Shown in pieces: positions 32,610 to 41,682 of a stretch of 64,000 nt of DNA (position 1 is the stretch's first letter; each line of letters starts with the position of its first letter). The translations under genes were made by a program, and so were the position numbers. This DNA comes from Varibaculum cambriense DSM 15806 (GTDB lineage: Bacteria; Actinomycetota; Actinomycetes; Actinomycetales; Actinomycetaceae): positions 35,168 through 99,167 of the forward strand of contig NZ_ATUF01000005.1 in assembly GCF_000420065.1 (NCBI RefSeq), given 5' to 3'. Under the pieces are notes generated by a model. It ran no database searches. It saw only the letters and a program-made list of their open reading frames with translations, and was not told the DNA's origin.

Positions 32610-35264
32610 ATGGAACTGAAGAAATATCAGCAGAAGGTCATCTCTGACCTGACTGACTATCTTGCCATTTTGGAAGAGGAGGGCTCTCTTTCTGGGGCTT
32701 TTTCTCGTTATTGGGCTAATCGCCAAGTCCAGGTGGGCGTGAACGGGATCCCGCGCTATCAAAACATTATCGATCAGGTACCGCACGTGTGCTACAAGGT
32801 GCCCACGGGTGGTGGCAAGACGTTCTTGGCGTGCGCATCGGTCAAGCCGATTTTTGATTCGCTGCATCAACGCAAAGTGAAAGCACTGGTGTGGTTGGTG
32901 CCATCGGATGCGATTTTGAGCCAAACCTTGGCCGCGCTGAAGAACCCAGCGCACCCGTATCGGCAACGGTTGAATCTTGATTTCCATGGCCGTGTAGAAG
33001 TCTATGAGAAGGCTGAGCTGCTAGCTGGTCAGAATTTTAGCCCCGCGACGGTCACTGATCAGTTGTCGGTGATGGTGCTTTCGTATGATTCGTTCCGTTC
33101 CTCGGGAAAAGAAGGGCTGAAGGCGTATCAGGCTAACGGTAATCTTGCGCCATTCCATACGGCTTTTGGCGCTCCTGAATTACCGATTGATAAGGCAGAT
33201 GATACCGCACTGTTCCAGGTGATTAACCAGCTCAACCCGGTAGTGGTGGTTGATGAGTCCCATCATGCTCGCTCGACGTTGAGTTTGGAGATGCTCAAGA
33301 ATTTCAATCCTGCATTCGTGCTGGATTTAACTGCTACTCCGCGTAAGGAAGCCAACATTATTTCTTATGTGGATGCGCTCCAGCTGAAAAGCGAGAACAT
33401 GGTGAAGCTGCCCGTGATCGCTTATAACCGGGATTCGCAAACCGATGTGCTCACTGACGCTATTGGTCTTCGTAACAAGCTCGAGGAACTAGCGATAAAG
33501 CGTCAGGAGCAGGGCGGGGAGTATATTCGCCCGATCGTGCTCTTCCAGGCACAGCCAAAAGCGAAAGAGGATGCAACCTCGTTTGAGAAGCTGAAGAGCA
33601 AGCTGGTCGAGGTGGGCATCCCTGAAGAACAAATCGCGATCAAGACAGCCAATACCAACGAACTCAAGAATGTTGATTTGCTCTCTGAACAGTGCCCGGT
33701 GCGGTACATCATCACCGTGAACGCTCTCAAAGAGGGCTGGGATTGCCCATTCGCCTACGTGCTCGCATCTCTTGCGAATAAGACGAGCAGCGTGGATGTG
33801 GAACAGATTCTGGGGCGTATTCTGCGCCAGCCCTATACCCGTCATCACCGTGAACAGCTGTTGAACATGAGCTATGTGCTGACCTCATCGGCAGATTTTG
33901 CGTCCACGTTGCAGCGAATCGTAGAGGGTTTGAATGAGGCGGGCTTCACTGGGAAAGACTATCGAGTGGCAGAAACCCTCCCTGCTGCACCAGAGAAAGA
34001 ACAACCACCAACCTCGCCTCAAGCGCCGCTATCGTCTGGTACTTCTTCGTCGGAGGAGGCGCCGGAGGAAGAGTTCCTTGATTTTGATCCCGTCCAGGTA
34101 GCAACCGATACAACCGTTGCCGATGCTGAAGATGGCGAGCAACTTAGTGGGCTAGGGCAGTTGTTGGAGAGCGCGGCAACGCAAGGTAGCGAGTATGAGG
34201 CGGCAGCAGAGCAGGCGGCACAAGACATTGAGAATCTGGTGCCCACGGATTTAGCAGACAAGGTTGAAATGGATGGCATAAAGCTTGAGTTCGCTGATGA
34301 GGTGAAACGTTTACGAATTCCACAGTTCTATATCAAGACTCCAGGTTCCCAGCTTTTCGGTGACACCGATGACGACGAGCTTGTTCTGTTGCACAAAGAG
34401 AGCCTGACGAAAGAGTTTAAACTTCGCGGCCATGATTCACGTATAGATCTGGGTAGAGCGAGCGCAGATATGGCGCGTATCGATGTGAAACGCGGCGATG
34501 CCGACGTGCCCAAAGCGTATCGGATGAATGCTAAAGATCAGCAGATCATGCGTGAATATATTGCTTCGCTACCGCCCGAGGGTAAAGTGCGTAACGCTAT
34601 CGCCACTGTGCATATGAGGCTTGAGAAGAAGTTCGACGAGATCGCATCTAGCGATCTAGAAGCCTACATCACTAGCGTTATTGAAGGTCTTGATGGTGGC
34701 CAGCTCGAGACCGCTGTCACCGCTCCATTGACAGCGGCAAGCCGGATTGAGGAAAAGATTCGCACCTACCTGGATAGCTACCGGCTCGAGCAGTTCATGC
34801 GCGGCATTGAGATCGGCACGATTACCACACAAGCAACCTACGTGCTTCCTGACCATATTCAGCCCATAGATGCGACGAGCTTTATCGGAGGATCTTTGTA
34901 CGAGGCAGAAGATTCGGTGAACGGTCTCGAATATGACCTGGCTATGTCGCTATCGGATAAGAGCTCTGTGAAATGGTGGCACAGGATTATCGAGCGGCGC
35001 GGATTCTGTATCAACGGTCCGAGCAATCACTATCCAGATTTCATGGTGGAAACCACTAGCGGCCATATCGTGCTGGTCGAGACAAAGGGCGAGCATCTGA
35101 AAAACACGGAGGATACGAGAATCAAGCTCAAGCTGGGAACCGAGTGGGCTCGCATGGCCGGGCCGCTTTTCCACTATTTCATGGTCTTTGACGAAGGAGT
35201 CGAGCCGCCATCTGGTGCGCACACGCTCTCAAGCTTCGACCGGATCTTGGATGCGCTGAGCTGA
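32610..35264 (+). CDS. res: Type III restriction enzyme helicase-nuclease (Res)
   Basis: The ATP-dependent translocase and endonuclease of the type III system, 884 aa. Walker A PTGGGKT is at 65-71, the DEAD-box variant DESH at about 215-218, and motif VI-like ILGRILRQPYTR near 400. An acidic low-complexity linker (about 460-550) follows. The C-terminal nuclease has YPDFMVETTSGHIVLVETKG (about 810-829), giving the PD...ExK active site. GAGGTGACCAG serves as leader. All key residues are present, so the system looks functional. Confidence 0.94.
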   Translation: MELKKYQQKVISDLTDYLAILEEEGSLSGAFSRYWANRQVQVGVNGIPRYQNIIDQVPHVCYKVPTGGGKTFLACASVKPIFDSLHQRKVKALVWLVPSDAILSQTLAALKNPAHPYRQRLNLDFHGRVEVYEKAELLAGQNFSPATVTDQLSVMVLSYDSFRSSGKEGLKAYQANGNLAPFHTAFGAPELPIDKADDTALFQVINQLNPVVVVDESHHARSTLSLEMLKNFNPAFVLDLTATPRKEANIISYVDALQLKSENMVKLPVIAYNRDSQTDVLTDAIGLRNKLEELAIKRQEQGGEYIRPIVLFQAQPKAKEDATSFEKLKSKLVEVGIPEEQIAIKTANTNELKNVDLLSEQCPVRYIITVNALKEGWDCPFAYVLASLANKTSSVDVEQILGRILRQPYTRHHREQLLNMSYVLTSSADFASTLQRIVEGLNEAGFTGKDYRVAETLPAAPEKEQPPTSPQAPLSSGTSSSEEAPEEEFLDFDPVQVATDTTVADAEDGEQLSGLGQLLESAATQGSEYEAAAEQAAQDIENLVPTDLADKVEMDGIKLEFADEVKRLRIPQFYIKTPGSQLFGDTDDDELVLLHKESLTKEFKLRGHDSRIDLGRASADMARIDVKRGDADVPKAYRMNAKDQQIMREYIASLPPEGKVRNAIATVHMRLEKKFDEIASSDLEAYITSVIEGLDGGQLETAVTAPLTAASRIEEKIRTYLDSYRLEQFMRGIEIGTITTQATYVLPDHIQPIDATSFIGGSLYEAEDSVNGLEYDLAMSLSDKSSVKWWHRIIERRGFCINGPSNHYPDFMVETTSGHIVLVETKGEHLKNTEDTRIKLKLGTEWARMAGPLFHYFMVFDEGVEPPSGAHTLSSFDRILDALS

Positions 35265-35298
35265 CGTGAGCGCGGGGTTAGCAATGGAGGGCAGCGAG

Positions 35299-36234
35299 AT
35301 GACAGCAACAATCACCCCAACACTGGCAGGGGCAGATTTTGATGCCATCTTCACTGAATGCTCGCACTCGTCATCCCTGCAACTCGTGAACCCTAGCCAG
35401 TTACGCCTGTTCTACTTGGACACCATTAACGGTTTGTTTGACTATGCAGGGCTAGAAGAATTCATCCTTGATTGTCTCGGTGATTATGTGTTTTCACGAG
35501 CCGAAATAGAAGACTATATACAGCGAGGTAAAACCAGAAATATTAGTTTGTATGCGCTACGCAGGTTAAGGCAGCAGCAAACCGCAGGGCAGATTGGTTC
35601 AGGGTCTGACTTAGGTGAAATTTTGCTGTTCGTGTTCCTCGAGAAAATACTTGGGGCACCGAAAATCATGAGCAAAATCGAACTCAACCGGGCAGGAGGA
35701 GCTCAGCTGAGCCGTTGCGATGCGATCCATCTTCGGCCACCGAACCTGGCAGGAAACCTGCCATATAACACGATTGTTTTCGGCACTTCCGAAATCGTTG
35801 ACGACATCGAAGATGCTATCGATGATGCCTTCGAGCGAATCAACCGCATTCAAACCAACCAGCGCAACGAAGTGCTGATGGCAGAGAATACGGTTTTTGA
35901 GAAAACCTTCGATGATCGAACCACCCACCACATCAAAGACCTCCTGATCCCGACGAAAGGCAGAGGAACTAAACGCGACATCGGCTACGGTATTTTCCTC
36001 GGCTATAAGCTCGGCCTCAACCCCTCTGCCTATTCTTCCGGTAGCTTTGATGCACAATTGGTTGACAAAATGCGGCTCGATATCGCCCAGCACGCTGGCC
36101 TGATTATGCGCAAAATCAATGAGCTGAACCTTGCCAACCACTCGTTCTACATCTACGTGCTGCCACTGAATCTTCCCTCGACAGATCGCATAGAAATCAT
36201 GAACCATGTTCTCGACCAAGGTGTACAGCCATGA
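35299..36234 (+). CDS. hamA: HamA, Hachiman defence nuclease (DUF1837)
   Basis: About 311 aa. Family features of DUF1837/HamA are the GEILLFVFLEKILGAPKIMSKIEL stretch with downstream RCDAIHLR, and the VFGTSEIVDDIEDAIDDAFERI segment. The K-x-E and D pattern is consistent with its nuclease active site. In Hachiman, HamA is held inactive by the HamB helicase and degrades DNA when damage is sensed. The ATG at 35299 is chosen for GGAGG eight bases upstream; earlier in-frame starts would lie almost against the Res stop. It overlaps hamB by 4 bp. Confidence 0.9.
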   Translation: MTATITPTLAGADFDAIFTECSHSSSLQLVNPSQLRLFYLDTINGLFDYAGLEEFILDCLGDYVFSRAEIEDYIQRGKTRNISLYALRRLRQQQTAGQIGSGSDLGEILLFVFLEKILGAPKIMSKIELNRAGGAQLSRCDAIHLRPPNLAGNLPYNTIVFGTSEIVDDIEDAIDDAFERINRIQTNQRNEVLMAENTVFEKTFDDRTTHHIKDLLIPTKGRGTKRDIGYGIFLGYKLGLNPSAYSSGSFDAQLVDKMRLDIAQHAGLIMRKINELNLANHSFYIYVLPLNLPSTDRIEIMNHVLDQGVQP

Positions 36235-38861
36235 ATACCCTCGGGGATGTCATTTTCAGCGATATCAACGACAACGAGTTTCTGAACGAGCTCTACGACG
36301 ATCTGCTCTACAATTACGGGATATTAAAATTCCCAACCAGGCGAGAACCTAGACCGGTGGATTTAGAAGCAGCGCTACGCTTTGCCGACCTTCTATCCAA
36401 ATCGAACCATCCATACGAGAAAGAGCACCATCGCACGTGGGCACAAGAAATCATCATCTTGTGTGACAAGCTCTACCCTGAAAACCCGCTGGTGCGCATC
36501 TACGCCACTTCCGTCTTTACGGCTGTAGGTAACTATCAAGGATTGAAACTCATCGGAGGTGGCAACGTACCCCTAAGCATTTTCGAGCGCGCTTTTTCCG
36601 GTTTCCAAGAAGACTATTTACGCGTACCCGGTACTGAAGATCAGACGTTCTTCGCACCGCAAAAACGCATCTACGACCGCTTGAAAGATCCAGAGTTCAG
36701 CTACTCGGCACCGACTTCTTTGGGTAAATCGTTCGTCATGCGAACCTTCATCATCAACCAAATCAAGCAAGGAGCCACAGCCAGCTATGCCATCTTGGTT
36801 CCCACTAAAGCCCTCATCAACGAGACGCGCTCTAAAATCATCAACGACCTGAAAGAAACCTTGGCAGAGAGAAACTACCGGGTCATCTCCGCAGCTGGCG
36901 ATATCGCCCTGGAAGGCGAACACAACTTCATATATGTGCTCACCCCAGAACGTCTGCTCTACCTACTCGTCGCCAAGCCGCACCTCAAACTCGACTATCT
37001 CTTCATCGACGAAGCACACAAACTCTCAGGCAAGAACACTCGCGCACCGTTCTATTACCAGGTCGTCAGTATGCTTCACGACCGGCCAAAACCACCACGC
37101 TTCATATTCGCCTCACCCAACATCCCAAATCCGCAAACCTACCTCCAGCTCGTGGATGAAGCCATCGACGGAGACGAATCAGCTATCGCCACCACCTATT
37201 CGCCCGTCACTCAATTCAAATTCATCATGGACGCATCCAAGCAGGAAATCCTCGTCTACAACGACCACGCGCACCACAGCACCACAATTGCACCGTATCA
37301 AGGGGCAGATCCACTCAACAATCTCCTTGCCGCGCTACAACTAGCCAGTGCCGAGGATAGAGCAGCCCAGACCGTCGTATATTTTCCCTCGAAAGAAAAA
37401 GCCATAAAAGCCGCGAAAAACTGGGCACTAAAACAGCCGATATTAGCTGATGATGAATTAGATGCACTCGCCGAAGACATTAGTCGTGACGTCCACGACC
37501 AGTACTACCTCGTTGAATTAGTACGCAAAGGCCTCGCATACCACATCGGCTATCTACCGCCGGCAATACGCCAGCGAATCGAGGATCTATTCCGTCAAAG
37601 AAAAATCAAAACCATATTCTGCACCAGCACGCTCCTCGAAGGAGTGAACCTACCAGCCGATAACCTCATCATCACCTCAAAGAAAAACGGCCGAGCCTCC
37701 ATGAGCGCAGTGGATTTCAATAACCTGATCGGCAGAGTAGGGCGCATTGAATACAACCTTTATGGCGACGTCATCATGCTCGTCTTACCCAAAGAAACCA
37801 GCCGAGAAGATTTCACACAGTTCCTTGATGAAGAGATCCCGCCGCAAAAACTGTCCATCGAAACTGACACTGGCCTATTCAGAAGAATCGATAAACAGCG
37901 GGTCGTAGAAACTTTAATGCAAGGGAAAATCGCGCTTCCAGAAAAGAAGCAAAATGAGAGTGAAGACAAGCGTGAGATGATTCGTCGCTACGAACTCATA
38001 TTGCTTCGCGACATCATGGAAGACCGTTCAAGCCTCGTGCGCCGAGAATTCACTGAACACCTCGATAAAGAAAAAGAAGCCACGATTAGACAACAGTTCG
38101 CAAAGCGAGAGGTCGCCCAGGACGTTGACCTCAATATTTCCGTAGATCAAGTAGAAAACCTCACCCACGCAATCAGAAACGGCCTCACATATCCTGAACG
38201 TGTCGAAGGCAGCTCTTTCGATTATCGTCAAGTGCTAGAGTTTCTCGAAAAACTCGCCAGCATTTTCCACTGGGACATTTACGAAAGTTCAAAACTTGGG
38301 TACCGAAATCCCAAGACTCAAGAGCACACAAAACTACGTTGGTATGCCGTCATACTTTGCCGCTGGATGGAAGGTAGAGGACTTAAATTCATTATGAATC
38401 AAGCCATCCAGTATCAAATGAAACATCCAGACCGTTTCTTCGTGACGGACTACCTAATGGAGCGCTACACCGATAGTAAAGAGCACCGCAACATCGTCAT
38501 GGCCAATACCTTGAAGACAATCGAAGAGCAGATCCTGTTCAGCCTCTCGAACTACTTCCTACGCTTCTCAAACGAGTACAAGAAAATCCACAACGTCGAG
38601 AGCTTTCCAAACAACTGGTACGAATATGTCGAATACGGCAGCACCAACGAGAAAGCCATCGCCCTGCAACGTTCCGGATTTTCTCGAGAATCAGCTACCT
38701 ATATCCTGAAAAATAACCCAGACTATCTGCGAATCGATGAACGAGGAAGCCTCCATCTCGACTTCGGGCTCACATCCTCACCGAATATCAACGTTAGAAA
38801 CGAAGCGAGCGAAATCTTCTACAACTTACCCGAGCTTTTTGACAGTATTCCGCCCTTCTAG
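36231..38861 (+). CDS. hamB: HamB, Hachiman defence helicase
   Basis: An 876-aa superfamily 2 helicase. A family-typical N-terminal ~150 residues is followed by the Walker A-like TSLGKS (162-167), DEAH in FIDEAHKL (260-263), and LLEGVNLPADNLII with NLIGRVGR (motif VI) near 465-505. A long C-terminal helical region has no clear match. HamB scans DNA and licenses HamA. It is the last gene of the operon, ATGA-coupled to hamA. A hairpin (38876-38912) follows but lacks a T-run. Confidence 0.9.
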   Translation: MNTLGDVIFSDINDNEFLNELYDDLLYNYGILKFPTRREPRPVDLEAALRFADLLSKSNHPYEKEHHRTWAQEIIILCDKLYPENPLVRIYATSVFTAVGNYQGLKLIGGGNVPLSIFERAFSGFQEDYLRVPGTEDQTFFAPQKRIYDRLKDPEFSYSAPTSLGKSFVMRTFIINQIKQGATASYAILVPTKALINETRSKIINDLKETLAERNYRVISAAGDIALEGEHNFIYVLTPERLLYLLVAKPHLKLDYLFIDEAHKLSGKNTRAPFYYQVVSMLHDRPKPPRFIFASPNIPNPQTYLQLVDEAIDGDESAIATTYSPVTQFKFIMDASKQEILVYNDHAHHSTTIAPYQGADPLNNLLAALQLASAEDRAAQTVVYFPSKEKAIKAAKNWALKQPILADDELDALAEDISRDVHDQYYLVELVRKGLAYHIGYLPPAIRQRIEDLFRQRKIKTIFCTSTLLEGVNLPADNLIITSKKNGRASMSAVDFNNLIGRVGRIEYNLYGDVIMLVLPKETSREDFTQFLDEEIPPQKLSIETDTGLFRRIDKQRVVETLMQGKIALPEKKQNESEDKREMIRRYELILLRDIMEDRSSLVRREFTEHLDKEKEATIRQQFAKREVAQDVDLNISVDQVENLTHAIRNGLTYPERVEGSSFDYRQVLEFLEKLASIFHWDIYESSKLGYRNPKTQEHTKLRWYAVILCRWMEGRGLKFIMNQAIQYQMKHPDRFFVTDYLMERYTDSKEHRNIVMANTLKTIEEQILFSLSNYFLRFSNEYKKIHNVESFPNNWYEYVEYGSTNEKAIALQRSGFSRESATYILKNNPDYLRIDERGSLHLDFGLTSSPNINVRNEASEIFYNLPELFDSIPPF

Positions 38862-39141
38862 AGAATGAAACTACAGCTCAAACCAACTATTTCGCAAAAG
38901 CGAGGTTTGAGCGCATAGATGCGCGCAAGGTTTTCAGCTTTCTGAGCTAACTGTCTCCAGGGGCTTAATTTGGCGTTAGCGGGAGGCGTAGTCGACCAAA
39001 CCACGAATCCCTACTTTAGCTTGATAACAAGGGAAAACAGGCGTATTTCCTAAGAGCTCTGAGTGCTCACCTTTGTATCAATACCAGCAATCCCGTAACT
39101 TCGTTGGCGTAGTCCCGTTAGGGATTACTGGCACTAAATAA

Positions 39142-39165
39142 GAGCCCCAGGTTTTTCCTGGGGCT
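39142..39165. terminator. Intrinsic terminator
   Basis: AGCCCCAGG and CCTGGGGCT form a 9-bp stem around TTTTT. On the plus strand TTCAACATTTTTT follows; on the minus strand CTTATTTAG follows. It could end either the defence operon or transcripts from the yeiH side. Confidence 0.7.
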
Positions 39166-39176
39166 TCAACATTTTT

Positions 39177-39200
39177 TAGCTGGGGGAATCGAACCCGTGA
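39177..39200 (-). other. tmRNA/tRNA-like 3' end remnant
   Basis: The minus strand reads GGGTTCGATTCCCCCAGCT, a T-arm and acceptor end much like the 3' end of ssrA (tmRNA) genes, followed by an A-run and a terminator. No matching 5' half is found within 100 bases. Such fragments are typical attachment sites left by islands and phages. A decayed version of the same sequence is at 55277-55307. Confidence 0.45.
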
Positions 39201-39209
39201 GGGCTGGCG

Positions 39210-39232
39210 CGGGGAGGTAGCGAACGCGGGCT
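39210..39232. repeat. Dispersed GC-rich repeat (two copies)
   Basis: A 23-bp sequence containing GGGGAGGTAG and GAACGCGGGCT, with one variable base between them, recurs at 47909-47931. In both places GTGAGGG lies a short distance upstream. It is part of the scattered remnants around the duplication borders. Confidence 0.5.
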
Positions 39233-39270
39233 GAGCGTTCGCCCGCGCCCGTGGTTTTAAAGTTCGCTGC

Positions 39271-39358
39271 GGGTCTGGCTCGGTAAAAGCACTCCGGGGA
39301 CCCCATGACCTGCTTCCGCAGGTCAGGCCCCTCTCGTGTCTTTTACCAGCCGCGACCC
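39271..39358. other. 88-nt imperfect palindrome / long hairpin
   Basis: Arms GGGTC, GGCT, GGTAAAAG, GGGG and TGACCTGC on the left pair in order with GCAGGTCA, CCCC, CTTTTACC, AGCC and GACCC on the right, closing on a TTCC (or GGAA on the other strand) tetraloop. It could be a small structured RNA on either strand or a miniature inverted-repeat element. It does not match SRP RNA or tmRNA internal sequence as far as I can tell. Confidence 0.55.
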
Positions 39359-39432
39359 TTGCTCGCACCGTGAAGTCAGATACTTACCGCGCCTACTCGA
39401 AAAAACCTAGCCCGCGTCCTTTCGGCTGCGTC

Positions 39433-40494
39433 CTAGTCGACTAACAGAAGTACCGTTCCCAACGAGACTGCGGCGATTACGACACTCAGGATTATTCCGA
39501 GGACGAGGGCGCGCCCTCCGGACTTAATCACGTTGCGCAGGTTTACCCCGGCTCCCATCGCGCCCATCGCTACCGTCAGGAGCAGGGTAGCAACCGTGCC
39601 CCCTAGGGTGCTGAAAATATTATTGACAGTGGGGATGCCGGCAAACACCGAGGCTAGCACTACTGCGATCAGGAATCCCACCACGAATCCGGGAATCAGG
39701 GGTGGGCGCTTGCCGGAACTGGCTTTCTCCGTCTGTTCGTGGCGTACTTCTACTACTCGCCGCTCAATGATTCCCACGATTGCCACTACGATCGCCAGGC
39801 AGGCTACGCGCCCCAGCTTGGTGGCGGTAGCCAAATCAGAGATTGCCGGATCATAAATGTTTGCGGCCGCCACTACCTGGCCGACCTCGTGAATAGAAGA
39901 CCCCAGCCAGACAGCAGTTTGGGTAGGGGACAGGTTTAGGGCGTGGGCAGCAGCCGGTAAAGCGACGAGGGAGAGCGTCCCGAATAGAGTAACGCAAGCG
40001 ATAGCAGTCGCAACCGCATCATCGGCGTCCTCGCGACTGCGGGCAGAAACCACCGGGGAGATACCTGCCACGGCAGAGGCGCCACAAATTGCGGTGCCGG
40101 AAGTGGTGAGGATCCCGGTGGCGTGACTGACTCGCATAAAGTAAGTAAGCAGGTAACCTGACACCATAGTGACCGCAACCGCGCAGAGGATAGTCACGAT
40201 GGTTCCGGCTCCTAGCGCGGCGATAGCTGGTAGCGACAGTCGAAAACCTAGCAGCACCACCCCGAAGCGCAGAATAGTCTTTGCCGAAAAACCGATGCCG
40301 GGTTCACAGACAGCAGGAATTAACTTCGTGTTGCGGACGGCTACCCCCAGCAGGATTGCCACCAGCATCGATGAAAGCAGGGGAAGAAACAGGTTTATTA
40401 GCCAAGCGATTCCGGCGATCACGCACGCATATGCTATTCCCGGTAAGAGCCGTTTGAAATTATTCAAAGAAATCACTTGCCATATATACCACAA
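39433..40494 (-). CDS. YeiH-family putative sulfate exporter (copy 1)
   Basis: A 353-aa integral membrane protein with about ten hydrophobic segments. It carries the Cons_hypoth698/YeiH marks: RFGVVLLGFRLSLPAIAALG, GILTTSGTAICGASAVAG, SIHEVGQVVAA and the closing GAGVNLRNVIKSGGRALVLG. The transported compound is uncertain; family names refer to sulfate or sulfite-type anions. It is about 94% identical by eye to the protein at 55329-56390. It is transcribed after the zinc dehydrogenase. The first residues (MWYIW) may precede the true start. Confidence 0.92.
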   Translation of the reverse strand: MWYIWQVISLNNFKRLLPGIAYACVIAGIAWLINLFLPLLSSMLVAILLGVAVRNTKLIPAVCEPGIGFSAKTILRFGVVLLGFRLSLPAIAALGAGTIVTILCAVAVTMVSGYLLTYFMRVSHATGILTTSGTAICGASAVAGISPVVSARSREDADDAVATAIACVTLFGTLSLVALPAAAHALNLSPTQTAVWLGSSIHEVGQVVAAANIYDPAISDLATATKLGRVACLAIVVAIVGIIERRVVEVRHEQTEKASSGKRPPLIPGFVVGFLIAVVLASVFAGIPTVNNIFSTLGGTVATLLLTVAMGAMGAGVNLRNVIKSGGRALVLGIILSVVIAAVSLGTVLLLVD

Positions 40495-40567
40495 GGTAAA
40501 AACGATCCGGCAGTAAGAAGACGAGATAAGTCTGTCTCGTTCCCCACAGGTTAACCGGAACTGCTTT

Positions 40568-41611
40568 TTAGTCGGGTATTACCGCAATTTTTACGCCGAT
40601 GCGATCGTGTACTGCCTGATAAGCTTCGTGCACTTTTGAAAGCGGGAAAGTATGAGTGACAATCTCTTCCACATTGATAGCGCCAGATTCGAGGACTTGA
40701 ATGGCTCGTTTTACATCTCGGCGGCGAGCATTGGAACCCCCAGTAACCTGCAGTTCTTTATAGTGAATCAGGTTAGGTTCCATCTGCGTCATCGAGCCTT
40801 TCGGGAATCCCGCGAAGTAGTTGACTCGCCCTCCGTCCCGGGCAAATACTAAGGCATCCTGAGCTAGTTCCGAGGCGCCGATACACACGATCACCACGTC
40901 GGCTCCCGCGCCATTGGTTGCGTCCCTGATTTGATCTTCAAGCTCATCGGGGCTGACTCCGATTGCGCCCAGTCGGTCTGCCACTTGGCGACGCCCCGGA
41001 GAACGGTTAGATACAAAAACCTGTCTAGCCCCACTGGCCAGTGCTAGCTGTGCGTGGATTAGTCCAATCGGGCCGGCTCCCAGAACAGCTACTACCTCCC
41101 CAAGATTAACTTTGAATTGATCGAGGCCATTTAAGCAGCAAGAGATGGGTTCGGCTAGACAAAGAGCTTTGGGGGTAAGCTCTTGGCTGGTTGTGATCAG
41201 ATTGCCTCGGCGTAGCGCGCGTTCCGGTACCAGCATGTACTCTTGGAGACCCCCATCAATCGCGTAGCCAAACAGCTCTAGATTTGCGCAGAGGTGTTCG
41301 CGGTCTTGCAAACAGTTGGGGCAGGCACCGCACGAAACCACGATCGAAACTGTCGCCTGTTGCCCAATCTGGATCCCTGGCTGAATCTGTTCGACGCCCT
41401 CGCCGATTTCTACGATCCTGCCTGCAATCTCATGTCCGGGAACCGTACCGTAGGAAACCCCGGAGGTTTTCGCCCCGGTATAGAGACGATAGTCGGTGCC
41501 GCACATGGTGTTGGCTTCGATTTTCAGTAAGACCTCATTTTTGCCCGGAGTGGGTTTGTCTTTCTCGACCAGACGTAGATCTTCCGGTGCATTTAAAGTA
41601 GCTGCCCGCAT
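40568..41611 (-). CDS. Zinc-dependent polyol dehydrogenase, MDR family (copy 1)
   Basis: A 347-aa medium-chain dehydrogenase of the sorbitol/threitol type. The catalytic zinc site includes Cys39 (TMCGTDY) and the GHE motif (GTVPGHEIAG). The structural zinc cysteines are CGACPNCLQDREHLC, and the NAD site is VLGAGPIGLI near 170-180. Start ATG 41611 has AAGGAGAGGAG upstream. It oxidises a secondary alcohol of a sugar alcohol, substrate unknown. The near-identical copy 2 is linked to a DhaK/DhaL kinase, which would suit oxidation of a C3-C4 polyol to a ketose followed by phosphorylation. Confidence 0.92.
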   Translation of the reverse strand: MRAATLNAPEDLRLVEKDKPTPGKNEVLLKIEANTMCGTDYRLYTGAKTSGVSYGTVPGHEIAGRIVEIGEGVEQIQPGIQIGQQATVSIVVSCGACPNCLQDREHLCANLELFGYAIDGGLQEYMLVPERALRRGNLITTSQELTPKALCLAEPISCCLNGLDQFKVNLGEVVAVLGAGPIGLIHAQLALASGARQVFVSNRSPGRRQVADRLGAIGVSPDELEDQIRDATNGAGADVVIVCIGASELAQDALVFARDGGRVNYFAGFPKGSMTQMEPNLIHYKELQVTGGSNARRRDVKRAIQVLESGAINVEEIVTHTFPLSKVHEAYQAVHDRIGVKIAVIPD

Positions 41612-41625
41612 GGCTTCTCCTCTCC

Positions 41626-41682
41626 TTAAAGACATATCGGAACCGCGCCCATAAGTAACGCGAAGGAAGTAGCGCCCGGATT
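41626..41682 (-). pseudogene. Remnant of the dhaK-like gene 3' end
   Basis: Read on the minus strand it gives PGATSFALLMGAVPICL and a stop. The last 17 codons of the intact kinase at 57526-59223 read PGATSFALLMGTVPEFL. Upstream of 41682 the similarity ends. It shows that this copy of the yeiH-dehydrogenase pair was copied out of the longer dhaK operon. Confidence 0.85.

Larger units (their letters stand above)
38862..39430. other. Non-coding junction region, 569 bp
   Basis: Holds no convincing gene. In order: a 9-bp inverted repeat after hamB (38876-38912), about 200 bp without recognisable content, a terminator (39142-39165), a tmRNA/tRNA-like 3' end with the start of the duplicated block (39170-39200), a dispersed GC-rich repeat (39210-39232), and an 88-nt hairpin (39271-39358). 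It is the border between the defence operon and the metabolic region. Confidence 0.6.
39170..41682. repeat. Direct repeat unit, copy 1 (yeiH-dehydrogenase-dhaK tail)
   Basis: Very similar to 55277-57582 in the same orientation. Both copies begin with CATTTTTTAGCTG and contain a YeiH-type gene and a zinc dehydrogenase. Copy 1 ends with about 57 bp of the 3' end of a dhaK-like gene and then switches to unrelated sequence. Copy 2 continues into the full dhaK, so copy 1 is the derived copy. The stretch between the T-arm-like sequence and the yeiH stop is longer in copy 1 and carries the 88-nt hairpin. Confidence 0.88.

Noticed and set aside
35611..36219. A 202-aa minus-strand open frame
   Set aside because: Antisense shadow of hamA; hamA has the family motifs and tight operon spacing.
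30666..38861. DISARM or BREX system
   Set aside because: A methylase and helicases are present, but the marker genes (drmB/drmC with DUF1998, or pglZ/brxC) are missing, and the pairs fit type III Mod/Res and HamA/HamB.
39177..39260. Complete tRNA or tmRNA gene on the minus strand
   Set aside because: Only the T-arm and acceptor-like 3' end are present; no pairing 5' acceptor, D-arm or anticodon arm was found in the preceding 100 bases.
39271..39358. Signal recognition particle (4.5S) RNA
   Set aside because: The long hairpin shape fits, but the conserved apical domain (GGAAGGAAGCAG-type with A-rich internal loop) is absent; the apical stem is a plain 8-bp helix.
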